Of a stretch of 53,996 bases of DNA, positions 8,955 through 17,786 are shown piece by piece. Position 1 is the stretch's first letter. Each line of letters starts with the position of its first letter. Source of the stretch: Treponema sp. (GTDB lineage: Bacteria > Spirochaetota > Spirochaetia > Treponematales > Treponemataceae). The position numbers were made by a program, and so were the translations under genes. The stretch lies in the NCBI GenBank assembly GCA_017617145.1, contig JAFZWX010000168.1, forward strand, positions 1-53,996, written 5' to 3'. Below the pieces are notes generated by a model that did no database searches, was not told the origin of the DNA, and saw only the letters and a list, made by a program, of their open reading frames with translations.

Positions 8955-10222
8955 TGAAAAAGCTGATTTTTGCTCTTTTGATCTGTTTCTCTTTTAGTTG
9001 TGTGTTTGCACAGGAAGAAGAGATTGTTGAAAGTGGCCCTTCGAGTGCCTCAGGGACCACAGAGGTGGTTGAGAACGAAATCGTGGTTCCTGAAAGCGAG
9101 ATTGTGGTTCCTGAACCTGAAATCGGGGTTCCTGAGCTTGTCGAAGGGCCTCTAAAAGAAGAAATTGCTGAAGACGACCCTTCGACATGCTCAGGGACCG
9201 CAGACTCAACCTCAGAGACCGCGGAAGATACTGACAACACACCTGCGCTTGAAAAAATGCCGCTTTCACTGCCTTTACCAGAACGCGCAGAAATTGAACG
9301 CTTTCGAAAGCAATACCTTGACCCAAAATGGACAAAAGTTCTTTATGACGCACTTGAGAATGCAATAGACTACAGGCTTTATGTACGCAAAGCTCTTGAA
9401 ACTGCAGGTCTTCCGCCGGAATTGGAATATCTTCCTGTAGTAGAATCAAATTATAAAACAAATGCAAAATCACGTTCGGGAGCACTGGGGTTATGGCAAT
9501 TTATGTCAAACAGCGTAAAACCTTTTCTTACCTTAAATGATTACGTTGACGAACGCCTTGATCCATGGAAAGAAACAGATGCTGCAATAAAAAAACTTAA
9601 AGAAAATTATGACATATTCGGCGACTGGCTGCTTGCAATTGGAGCGTATAACTGCGGAGCCGGAGCAATGACAAGAGCTCTTGCAAAAGCAGAAGAAAAA
9701 AGCTTCTGGTATTTGTGCGACAAAAACCTTATTCCATCGCAAACTCAGTTATATGTTCCTAAGCTTTTAGCAATTGCAGATCTTGCATTGAACAGCGAAT
9801 ACTTTGGAATTGATATTCCGGATCACGAAGAAGAATATGAGGTTTTATATAACGAAGCAAATGCTGTTTTTGATTACATCACTGTAGATAAAGCTTATTC
9901 AATTACAACATTAGCTCAAAGCATGCGTATAGACACTACAGAACTAAAACGCCTTAATCCATCTTTTATTCTTGGCTTTACTCATCCTTCTGCAAAATCT
10001 TCAATACGATTACCTCTTGGAACAGAAGAAATTGCACGTGCCGCACTTGAAACAATGGAGCCTATGGAGTTTCCTATAAAATATACTGTTGTCAGCGGCG
10101 ATTCCCTTTGGAGTATTTCAAGACGTTATGGCTGTACAGTAAGTCAAATCTGTGAGCTTAACGGTATACAGGAAAATGCCATACTTAAAATAGGAAAAAT
10201 TCTTTATATTCCCTCAAAATAA
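8954..10222 (+). CDS. mltD: MltD-like membrane-bound lytic murein transglycosylase
   Basis: Cleaves peptidoglycan between MurNAc and GlcNAc in the periplasm. The signal peptide (~20 residues) ends VFAQ. Residues ~25-95 are a Glu/Pro/Thr-rich linker built partly from a REP-like repeat. The SLT domain spans ~145-270: catalytic Glu in PVVESNY (~163), then SGALGLWQFM and AIGAYNCGAGAM. Further helices follow, and one LysM peptidoglycan-binding domain (~375-420, YTVVSGDSLWSISRRYG to GKILYIPSK). MltD proteins usually carry two LysM copies; one clear copy is seen here. It overlaps the upstream TPR lipoprotein by one base and precedes the OmpA-domain gene, so the operon is peptidoglycan-directed. Confidence 0.9.
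   Translation: MKKLIFALLICFSFSCVFAQEEEIVESGPSSASGTTEVVENEIVVPESEIVVPEPEIGVPELVEGPLKEEIAEDDPSTCSGTADSTSETAEDTDNTPALEKMPLSLPLPERAEIERFRKQYLDPKWTKVLYDALENAIDYRLYVRKALETAGLPPELEYLPVVESNYKTNAKSRSGALGLWQFMSNSVKPFLTLNDYVDERLDPWKETDAAIKKLKENYDIFGDWLLAIGAYNCGAGAMTRALAKAEEKSFWYLCDKNLIPSQTQLYVPKLLAIADLALNSEYFGIDIPDHEEEYEVLYNEANAVFDYITVDKAYSITTLAQSMRIDTTELKRLNPSFILGFTHPSAKSSIRLPLGTEEIARAALETMEPMEFPIKYTVVSGDSLWSISRRYGCTVSQICELNGIQENAILKIGKILYIPSK
9033..9199. repeat. REP-like repeat, three copies in the mltD linker
   Basis: Copies at 9033-9059 (CCCTTCGAGTGCCTCAGGGA core), 9127-9150 (opposite orientation, TCCTGAGCTTGTCGAAGGG) and 9176-9199 (CCCTTCGACATGCTCAGGGA). They encode GPSSASGT, VPELVEGP and DPSTCSGT. 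Short half-copies (GTGGTTCCTGAA) lie between the first two. All sit in the non-conserved linker after the signal peptide. Confidence 0.75.
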
Positions 10223-10237
10223 GTCGATAATGAACTA

Positions 10238-11590
10238 ATGAAAAAGATTGTTTTTAAAACCGCAGTTATTTCGCTTATTTTTGCTTTATCTTGTGCCTCT
10301 GGTGCTTTTGCAAGTGAACCAAGCCTTGAATCTACAAGCGAAATCAACTGGATTACAAGACGTTTTACTTCTAACCTCTCTCTTGATACAAAAAAGGCTG
10401 GTCTTGAAATGCCTAGCGGCAAGAAAAAGGCTTCTGCCCTTATAAAATCAAAAATGTCGCAGCTTATTCAACCGCCGCTGCTTGCCTTGTATACAGATTC
10501 TTCAAGTACTCTCGAGGATTTTGTAATAGATGATGAACTTTCGCTTGATGATGTATATCACTTTATAATGAACGGCTATAAAACACCTGATGTTTTTACT
10601 AACGATGCTTCACTTCTTTATTCAACAAATACTCTTGAAATTGATAAAATCGGACAGAATCTTGTAAAGCATAAATACGGATACACTCCGGAAGATCCTA
10701 TAGACCTTGTACCTTCACGAGCATATTCAGGAATTATAATTGATGCACGTGGAGCTCTGCCAGTTCACGGTGAGTTTATAAGTGAAAAAACAAATGCATG
10801 CTTTTTCCCTACAATCTGGGACGAAAACATGAACATAATCTATGAAAAAAATAGTGCAGACCCGCAGGTTATAATAGAAGCTGGCCTTGTAAATTATGAT
10901 TATTCGAATAATACAGAACGTTATTCTTCAAGAGTCGGAAACGATCCTCTTTATATAAAAGCAACTGAAGTTTATGGAATAAACAGAACAGATCCTGTTA
11001 TTAAACGAACTGATGCCCTTAAAATTCTTACAATTCCAGAAAATGTTGAACTTCTTAAACAGGGAAAGGTGGTAATTCTTCTGGATCAGGAAAAGCTTGT
11101 TTACAATATTGCAACTCCAGAAAAAGACAGAACTTACTATGCAAAGTATGAAGCAGTAAAACAGTATTTTTATGAAAATGTAATTCCGGATGTAACTGTT
11201 ACAGATGGCCCTGACGGAATTCTTTTTGCAATAAACCTGAACTTTTATCCGGACTCTCCTGTTCTTTTACCAGGCGAAGAAAAACGTATTCAGCAGATTG
11301 CAGAACAGCTTAAAGAAATTTTAATTGATGACGGATACACAATTTTAGTTGAAGGGCATACTGCCGATGTTGGAAAACCTGTTGGCCAATTAAACCTTTC
11401 TATTGAACGAACAAAGACTGTGCGCGACGCTCTTATTGCAGAAGGCCTTGATCCTGATATCTTTACTTACAAAGCCTACGGCGGAACAATGCCAATTGCA
11501 TCAAACGATACTGAAGAAGGACGTGCACAGAACAGACGCGTTTACATCACCGCAAGACCTCGTGCCACCTACATTCAGAGGGACTGGTAG
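10238..11590 (+). CDS. OmpA-family peptidoglycan-binding envelope protein
   Basis: A 450-residue exported protein with signal peptide ending GAFASE (~25 residues). Residues ~25-310 have no family I recognise. The C-terminal ~120 residues form an OmpA-like domain: TILVEGHTADVG, then LNLSIERTKTVRDAL, the YGGTMP turn and GRAQNRRV. This domain binds the diaminopimelate/ornithine peptide of peptidoglycan non-covalently. It follows the MltD-like gene by 15 bp. There is no clear ribosome site; a weak GATAAT lies 6 nt before the ATG, so a second internal start of transcription is possible. It converges with the diguanylate-cyclase-like gene, with only 8 bp between them and no visible terminator. Confidence 0.85.
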   Translation: MKKIVFKTAVISLIFALSCASGAFASEPSLESTSEINWITRRFTSNLSLDTKKAGLEMPSGKKKASALIKSKMSQLIQPPLLALYTDSSSTLEDFVIDDELSLDDVYHFIMNGYKTPDVFTNDASLLYSTNTLEIDKIGQNLVKHKYGYTPEDPIDLVPSRAYSGIIIDARGALPVHGEFISEKTNACFFPTIWDENMNIIYEKNSADPQVIIEAGLVNYDYSNNTERYSSRVGNDPLYIKATEVYGINRTDPVIKRTDALKILTIPENVELLKQGKVVILLDQEKLVYNIATPEKDRTYYAKYEAVKQYFYENVIPDVTVTDGPDGILFAINLNFYPDSPVLLPGEEKRIQQIAEQLKEILIDDGYTILVEGHTADVGKPVGQLNLSIERTKTVRDALIAEGLDPDIFTYKAYGGTMPIASNDTEEGRAQNRRVYITARPRATYIQRDW

Positions 11591-11598
11591 AACGGTTG

Positions 11599-13545
11599 CT
11601 ACCTTACAGAGCCTTCTGCCTTCTCAAGCAGGGGTTGGAGAGCGTAGCCGGTTTTTTGGGATGGGAACATGGCAAAGCCGGCGGAAACATCTATATCAAT
11701 CGGATAGTTATTTTCTTCCTTCCATCTGCGGCATTCTGTTGAAACATTAAAAAGGACTTTTTTGTAGTTATCAACATTCAAACCGGCACTTATTATTCCA
11801 AATTTATCACCATCCAGACGTGCTATGATATCGTTTGAACGGAAATGCTTTTGTAAAAATCCAGCTACAGCCTTAATAACTTCATCGCCTGCAGAATGAC
11901 CAAAATAATCATTTACTTTACGAAGATTTCGAATATTAAAATACAACAAAAGACCGCTCTGCCCCATTGCCTCGGTATATTTTAAAGAAGTTTCACCAAG
12001 TTCAAGGAATCCGCGATGATTTTTTAATCCTGTAAGATAATCAATATGCGCCATCTCATCAAAATATTTATAATCCTGAGTTATGGCAAGCTTATTTTTT
12101 AATCTTCTTGTATATTCAAAGCTTGCGTTTAACTGATTTGCAACTGCTTTGGCAATCAGATCATATACTCCAGTATCAAAAGGACCTCGTCTCATAAGTA
12201 TGTAGCCATACTGGATTGTCTTATGAAAAAGCGACATTACAATTACACCTTCATCAGGGTAATCGCGAAAAGTATCAGGGAAAAGTCCTTTTGCAGGATT
12301 AAATTCAATCTGCTGTTTAAGTTCCTTTGGCTTATCCTTTTTAGAATAATCAAAATATGCAATCAGTCGTGCCTTCTGCGGTTGATTAAAATATTCAAAA
12401 GGTTTAAGAACCTCCGTTGGATTATCATAAACAACAACTGCAGCAGAAAGAAGTCCAAATCCCGAAAGTGCATGTGTTATATGCTTACCGACTTCTTCAA
12501 ATTTGATATTCATCATAACATAAGTGTCCATAAGGGCAGCCTGAAAAACCTGCTGACGTTTATTAAACCATTCTGTTACAGAATATCTGTTATTACCCGC
12601 AAACTCATCAGAAATATCGAGCGAAATATATTCATTATCGACAAACTGTTTTTTACTTGTTTTTTTACCGTCTGTAGATTCACGAAGAATTGCCTTTGCT
12701 TCGATTGTCTGTATTGCAGGAACCTCTTCTCCGTTAATCTGATTTATAAGTGTAAGCGCTGCTTTATAACCCTGATAGTATACCTTTTGATTTATTGTAG
12801 TTAATGTAGGTGTAAAAAAGGAAGCACGCTGCATATCATCAAAGCCGGTAACAAGAATATCTTTTGGAACACGAAGATTAGCTCGTTTTGCACAAAAATC
12901 CATACAGGCAAAAGCAAGGTCATCATTCATGGCAATAATAGCATCAAAATCAAAACGATTCTTTTTCTTTGTATAATAGTCGCTCAGAATGCTATAAGCC
13001 GAAGCATAATGAAAATTACTTTTCCATAACACAATATTTGAAGAAGGAATATCGTTCTTTTTAAGCTCATCCTTAATTATTTCGGCCCTAAGATTCATTT
13101 CCTTGGAATCACTTTCAACACTCATAATTCCGAACTTCTGACAGTCCTGCTCTTTTACAAGATACGAAATAAGAGTTTCCATTGATTTTTGTGAATCACA
13201 GATAATCGAAGGAATACCCTGAATTTCATGTGCAATACTTACCATTTTAAGCGGCTTATAAGAACGAAGATATGACGTAAAAACAGTCTTTGGCATTCCA
13301 TGAAGCTGAGTTCCCGAAGAAATTATAATACCATCGACATTGTGTTCATTTATTTGAGAAGAAATTGCCAGATGCTGATAATCATAGCCTGTATAATTAT
13401 CGGGTTTGATTTTTCCAATCTGATAAATAAGCAATTCTACATTATGCTCTTTACAACAGGTTGTAATTCCACTTATAAGGCATTCTGAATATTCCGAGTT
13501 CAAATAGTCGGCCACAAAACCGATACGTATTCTTTTTGGTTCCAT
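11599..13545 (-). CDS. Cytosolic PBP-fold sensor with degenerate GGDEF domain
   Basis: 648 residues. Residues ~5-285 are a LacI/ribose-binding-protein type ligand fold (IRIGFVADYL, IIAMNDDLAFACMDF, VTGFDDMQRASFFTPTLTTI) but without the LacI helix-turn-helix and without a signal peptide, so ligand sensing is cytosolic. A middle region (~300-470) is of unknown fold. Residues ~490-648 are GGDEF-like (DYLTGLKNHRGF), yet the signature reads DGDKF (578-582) instead of GGDEF, after an intact I-site RSND. The chain stops at EKAEGSVR, before the usual ALYxAK end. It is thus probably a non-catalytic, c-di-GMP- or GTP-binding member. Paralogue of the gene at 15743-17710. Confidence 0.85.
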   Translation of the reverse strand: MEPKRIRIGFVADYLNSEYSECLISGITTCCKEHNVELLIYQIGKIKPDNYTGYDYQHLAISSQINEHNVDGIIISSGTQLHGMPKTVFTSYLRSYKPLKMVSIAHEIQGIPSIICDSQKSMETLISYLVKEQDCQKFGIMSVESDSKEMNLRAEIIKDELKKNDIPSSNIVLWKSNFHYASAYSILSDYYTKKKNRFDFDAIIAMNDDLAFACMDFCAKRANLRVPKDILVTGFDDMQRASFFTPTLTTINQKVYYQGYKAALTLINQINGEEVPAIQTIEAKAILRESTDGKKTSKKQFVDNEYISLDISDEFAGNNRYSVTEWFNKRQQVFQAALMDTYVMMNIKFEEVGKHITHALSGFGLLSAAVVVYDNPTEVLKPFEYFNQPQKARLIAYFDYSKKDKPKELKQQIEFNPAKGLFPDTFRDYPDEGVIVMSLFHKTIQYGYILMRRGPFDTGVYDLIAKAVANQLNASFEYTRRLKNKLAITQDYKYFDEMAHIDYLTGLKNHRGFLELGETSLKYTEAMGQSGLLLYFNIRNLRKVNDYFGHSAGDEVIKAVAGFLQKHFRSNDIIARLDGDKFGIISAGLNVDNYKKVLFNVSTECRRWKEENNYPIDIDVSAGFAMFPSQKTGYALQPLLEKAEGSVR

Positions 13546-13552
13546 TAGTATT

Positions 13553-13581
13553 ATTATAAATGGTTATTTGATAATCTGCAA
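13553..13581 (-). promoter_or_regulatory. Candidate promoter abutting the degenerate GGDEF gene
   Basis: On the minus strand TATAAT (13558-13553) lies 7 nt before ATG 13545, with TTGCAG (13581-13576, weak) 17 bp upstream inside the 3' end of pcrA. There is no Shine-Dalgarno sequence, so a leaderless mRNA is possible. Confidence 0.4.
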
Positions 13582-15762
13582 CGATTTAGCCTGATACTCG
13601 GGCAGAAACTTTTTTGTTGCTCCAGTTTCAAACTGAACTTCAATCATAAAATCAGTACCATTCATACGGCTTGAAACGACAACTCCGTAGCCATAATCGT
13701 CATGATAAAGCTTTGTACCTGGCACCCATTTTGATTCAAGTGCTGAACCAGAAGTTTTTTGCTTTACATTAAAACCTGAATTATAACCTCTGTATCCCCA
13801 CATTGGCTGAGGCTGTGGCTTTTGTCCTATTACTTTAAAAGCTTCTTCTGCTTCTTTAAGGAAAATACTTGGAGACATAAACTGTGTGTGTCCGTAAAGG
13901 ATTCTCTGAGCAGTAGAGGTAACATAAAGTTCATTTTTTGCACGCGTTATACCTACATAAAAAAGCCGTCGTTCTTCTTCAAGATCTGCCCCTGTTTTGT
14001 TTTCACGTGGGAACACACCCTGCTCTAATCCGGTAATTATTACATTATTATATTCCAGTCCCTTTGTATTATGAAGTGTTATTAAAGTAACAGCATCTTC
14101 GGAAGTTTCTTCGCTTTGAAGCTCAAGTGTGCGGTCAAGGTTTATTGCATCAAGAAACGCAACAAGTCCTTCAAGACTGCATTCATACGGAACAGCACTG
14201 TTTATAAGTTCCTGTAAGTTTTGCAGACGCTGTGTTCCTTCAATCTCGTCACTAGCCTTATGATATTCATCAAGCTCCGAAGCTTTAATAACACGCTCAA
14301 TAAATTCCGAAAGTTTTTTTGATTTATCAAAATGAGCAAGTAAATCTTTATACATTTTTACAAAGCGCTCTGCACCTTCGGATGCCTTTTTTGAAAGCCC
14401 TGACTTTTGAGAATCTAAAGTTTCCAGCAGACTTTTATACGAGGTTGTTCCATCTTCGTTGATAATTCTAGCCGCTTCCAAAAGCTTATCTTGTGTTTTT
14501 TCGCCAAGACCCCGTGCAGGCTTATTAATAATACGCCTGAAAGAAATTTCATCTTTTGGGTTTGCACAAAGAGCAAGATAACTCAAAGCATCTTTTATTT
14601 CTTCGCGTTCATAAAATTTTAAAGAACCTACCACTACATACGGAATATGCTTATGTAAAAAATCTTTTTCAAAACCAAGGGACTGTGCATTTGTCCTGTA
14701 TAAAATTGCCCAGTCACTGTATTTGCCACCATTATCAATATGCTTACGAATAAGTTCAGAAGCAAACATAACTTCTGCATTCTGGTCTGGTAAATATGCA
14801 AGTACAGGCATTCCGCCATTACCACGATCAGCAATCAGTGTTTTTCCAAGCCGATCGCTGTTCTTATTTACAACGAGCGAAGCAGCTTCAAGAATTTCTG
14901 AAGTTGAACGGTAATTCCTTTCGAGTCTGATTATCTGAGTTCCCGGAAACTTTTTTGGAAAGGTAAGTATATTCTGAACTTCGGCACCACGAAACTTATA
15001 GATTGACTGATCATCATCACCTACTACGCATACATAATTCTGATAGCCTTCCTGTACACCCGAGATTTTTTGAAGAAGCTTGTACTGAGCAATATTTGAA
15101 TCCTGATACTCATCTACCATGATTACACCAAAGCGGGTATGAATCTGCGCCGCAATTTCGCTGCATTCTTCCATTACAGTTACAGGCATCATAATCAAAT
15201 CACCAAAATCTACATTTCCTGTTGAACGCAGACGGGCATCGTATTTTGCATAAATATCGGGTAAATCAAATTCACTGGCAATAACAGCAAGATCATCTTT
15301 TGGAGTAAGACAGTAATCTTTTGCAAGTGCAATCTGATGTGCTGCAAGCTTTGCTTCTTTTTGTGAAAGAGATGGAACTGCCTTGCGTACAAGAATTGCC
15401 ATATCATCGTCATCATAAACTGTAAACGACTGCTCTACTCCGGCTTCCTGATAGTACTTACGAAGAAACCACGAACCAAAAGAGTGAAATGTTCTTATCT
15501 GTGCTTTTTCGGCAAGTGGTTCCATTTTTACTGCACGCTCACGCATTTCGTTGGCTGCCTTTTTTGTAAAAGTAACAGAAAGAATTGAATAAGGATTTAC
15601 TTCTTTTTGATTAATGAGATAAGCTATTTTTGTGGTTATTACGCGTGTTTTTCCAGAACCGGCACCGGCAAGAATAAGCAATGGAGAACCTTCATGAACG
15701 ACGGCCTCTTTCTGCTGTTCATTTAACACAGACAGATATTGCTCAAGATTTTTTTCTGCCAT
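13564..15762 (-). CDS. pcrA: UvrD/PcrA-type DNA helicase
   Basis: SF1A 3'-5' DNA helicase for repair and replication restart. Visible motifs: Q motif LNEQQKEAV, Walker A AGAGSGKT (~28-35), Walker B VDEYQDSN, motif III GDDDQSIYKFRGA, IRLERNYRS, TLHNTKGLEYNNV and motif VI YVGITRAKNELYV. The C-terminal ~60 residues (from WVPGTKLYHDDYGYG) match the Tudor-like domain by which PcrA contacts RNA polymerase, which favours PcrA over Rep. At 732 residues it has normal length. ATG 15762 is chosen because the LNEQQKEAV motif begins shortly after it; this start lies inside the 3' end of the GGDEF gene (20-bp overlap), so the two are coupled. Confidence 0.92.
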   Translation of the reverse strand: MAEKNLEQYLSVLNEQQKEAVVHEGSPLLILAGAGSGKTRVITTKIAYLINQKEVNPYSILSVTFTKKAANEMRERAVKMEPLAEKAQIRTFHSFGSWFLRKYYQEAGVEQSFTVYDDDDMAILVRKAVPSLSQKEAKLAAHQIALAKDYCLTPKDDLAVIASEFDLPDIYAKYDARLRSTGNVDFGDLIMMPVTVMEECSEIAAQIHTRFGVIMVDEYQDSNIAQYKLLQKISGVQEGYQNYVCVVGDDDQSIYKFRGAEVQNILTFPKKFPGTQIIRLERNYRSTSEILEAASLVVNKNSDRLGKTLIADRGNGGMPVLAYLPDQNAEVMFASELIRKHIDNGGKYSDWAILYRTNAQSLGFEKDFLHKHIPYVVVGSLKFYEREEIKDALSYLALCANPKDEISFRRIINKPARGLGEKTQDKLLEAARIINEDGTTSYKSLLETLDSQKSGLSKKASEGAERFVKMYKDLLAHFDKSKKLSEFIERVIKASELDEYHKASDEIEGTQRLQNLQELINSAVPYECSLEGLVAFLDAINLDRTLELQSEETSEDAVTLITLHNTKGLEYNNVIITGLEQGVFPRENKTGADLEEERRLFYVGITRAKNELYVTSTAQRILYGHTQFMSPSIFLKEAEEAFKVIGQKPQPQPMWGYRGYNSGFNVKQKTSGSALESKWVPGTKLYHDDYGYGVVVSSRMNGTDFMIEVQFETGATKKFLPEYQAKSLQIIK

Positions 15763-17710
15763 GCTTTTTTCTCTTTTCTTTGTAGAGCATCTCGTCTGCT
15801 TCACTCATCAACTGCTTAAGTAATGAAGATTTTTCAAGACTTGCATAACCGACACTTACAGAAAGTGTGTAAGGAAGTTTAAGACGCTTCGATTCCTTTT
15901 TGCAGGTTTCATCTATTTTTTTTCGGATAAGAGGAACATGTTCTATAATCATACCTGGGGCGACAATACCAAATTCATCACCTCCAAGACGACCAATTAC
16001 ATCATTGTTGCGGAAAACACTCTTGAAAACTTCGGCCAAAAGCTTAATTGCATCATCACCGGCGTCGTGACCATAAGTATCGTTAATTTTTTTGAGATTA
16101 TCCATGTCGGCAAAAAATACAATACCTGCATGCTTCATTTCCTGAATAATATCAAGTGTACGCTGGCCAAACTCATAATATCCACGACGATTCAAAACAC
16201 CTGTAAGTTCATCGGTCTTTGACTGTTTAGTAAGAGAAGTGTTATCTTCCTGAAGCTCTGTATATTTGTTTGTAAGCCGTTCTGTTTCCATGAGTCTGTT
16301 TGTGTATTCAATGGAAGAACTGATTGCATTGATAAGTATCTTTAAATAAATAGTATAATCAGAGAATTTGTTTTTGTTTATTTTACAGATAAGATATCCG
16401 TAGCTTGTTTCACCAGAAAAGACAGGATGGAGTATGTATTGACCCGGAGTATTATCAAGCGATGGTTCTGAAAAAATAATATTACTTGGATTAAACTTTA
16501 TTCCCGGATTGAAGTCTTCTTTTTCACGCACAATATCAGAAAACATATTAAGTTCCATTTTTTCTGGAATAACTACATCTTCATTATAATCAAGATAAAT
16601 AGGCATAGGATAAAGGTTAATTGCCATATCATCCATTGAACAAAGATCAATTATATGCTTGAGATTGTAATAGAACTGGCGCATTGTATTTGCACCCTTA
16701 AGGATATCAAGCAGGATGATTATATTATTACGTTCCTCAAGGTCATTCATATACTGATTAAGTCGTGAAACAAGATGAGCGTTTTCTTCTTTTATATCTC
16801 CGGCAACATTGCGATAAACATCCTCAGAACTGTCAATCGGGATACAACCACAAGACTGACGGAACTTTGGTTCAAGTTCAGAAAAAATAACACGAGGAAC
16901 TTCTTCTCCATTAAGAACTGCATAAGCTGTTTCGGCACATTTGTATCCCTGGTTATAAATATTCTGATTAATTGTAGAAAGACGAGGATTTGCTCTGTTT
17001 GCAAATTGTGCATCATCAAAACCAACAACCTTTACATCTGCAGGAACAGAAAGTCCAAGCTCGTTTAGGACACGATAACAACCTATTGCCATCATATCAT
17101 TTGCGCAGACCATTGCATCAAATTTTACGTCGGATTTTGATTTAAGTGTTTTTTTAAGGGCTGCCTCTGCATCAAAATCTGTAAACTTTCCTTCAAAAAC
17201 ATATTTTTCGTTTACCTTAAGCTTGTTTGCAGCCATAGCTTCTTTAAATGCTTCGTAACGTTCAATTGCTTCTTTTGAACCAGTTGCAGCTGCAGATAAG
17301 AATGCAATATTACGACAGCCATGAACATTTTTTAAGTGGTTAATAACATCAAGATATGATTTTTTACAATCGGCCAGTACAGCATAACTGTTTGGAAGAT
17401 TAAGCTTGATTGCAGCAGAAATAACAGGCCTTCTGCCAAATCTATATAACTCTGATTCAAAATCTTCCTGAGTCATACTGGCACAAAAAACACCTGTTGC
17501 CGAAATAAGAGCATCTATTTCCTGCGAAAAGAGAAGTTCGGCACTTTGCCAGTATTGATAATCGTAAACACCAACAGTACTGTGAGGAAGTTTTGTTTGC
17601 GTATAAATAATCGAGACATCTTTGCCTTCAAAAAAATCGTAGATGCCGTGCAAAAACTCAGTACTATATTCAATGTTAAAAGTTGGTATTATAACTCCGA
17701 TTTTTTTCAT
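15743..17710 (-). CDS. Cytosolic PBP-fold sensor diguanylate cyclase
   Basis: 655 residues with the same plan as the gene at 11599-13545. It has a LacI/XylR-type ligand-binding fold (~3-290: VIIPTFNIEYSTEFLHGIYD, VVGFDDAQFANRANPRLSTI, then QSCGCIP, a Cys motif typical of XylR-like folds), without HTH or signal peptide. A linker and coiled coil follow (~290-485), then an intact GGDEF domain (LTGVLNRRGYYEFG; GGDEF 576-580; I-site RNND just before; ADEMLYKEKR end). It should make c-di-GMP from GTP in response to a small, probably sugar, ligand. The ligand is unknown. It overlaps pcrA by 20 bp. Confidence 0.88.
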   Translation of the reverse strand: MKKIGVIIPTFNIEYSTEFLHGIYDFFEGKDVSIIYTQTKLPHSTVGVYDYQYWQSAELLFSQEIDALISATGVFCASMTQEDFESELYRFGRRPVISAAIKLNLPNSYAVLADCKKSYLDVINHLKNVHGCRNIAFLSAAATGSKEAIERYEAFKEAMAANKLKVNEKYVFEGKFTDFDAEAALKKTLKSKSDVKFDAMVCANDMMAIGCYRVLNELGLSVPADVKVVGFDDAQFANRANPRLSTINQNIYNQGYKCAETAYAVLNGEEVPRVIFSELEPKFRQSCGCIPIDSSEDVYRNVAGDIKEENAHLVSRLNQYMNDLEERNNIIILLDILKGANTMRQFYYNLKHIIDLCSMDDMAINLYPMPIYLDYNEDVVIPEKMELNMFSDIVREKEDFNPGIKFNPSNIIFSEPSLDNTPGQYILHPVFSGETSYGYLICKINKNKFSDYTIYLKILINAISSSIEYTNRLMETERLTNKYTELQEDNTSLTKQSKTDELTGVLNRRGYYEFGQRTLDIIQEMKHAGIVFFADMDNLKKINDTYGHDAGDDAIKLLAEVFKSVFRNNDVIGRLGGDEFGIVAPGMIIEHVPLIRKKIDETCKKESKRLKLPYTLSVSVGYASLEKSSLLKQLMSEADEMLYKEKRKKHGRKKS

Positions 17711-17732
17711 TTTTACACCAATAATAAAATTT

Positions 17733-17738
17733 ATTATA
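17733..17738 (-). promoter_or_regulatory. -10 box for the diguanylate cyclase gene
   Basis: A TATAAT on the minus strand lies 22 nt before ATG 17710, in the 76-bp AT-rich gap after rimO. No good -35 box is present at 16-18 bp, so only the -10 element is claimed. Confidence 0.3.
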
Positions 17739-17786
17739 CTCTAATTTCGTATAATAAGATAGTTTTTTTTGAAGTTTTTTTGATTT

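Noticed and set aside
11800..11814. DGDKF as a sequencing error for GGDEF
   Set aside because: Several independent base changes would be needed and the domain also lacks its normal C-terminal end, so genuine divergence is more likely.
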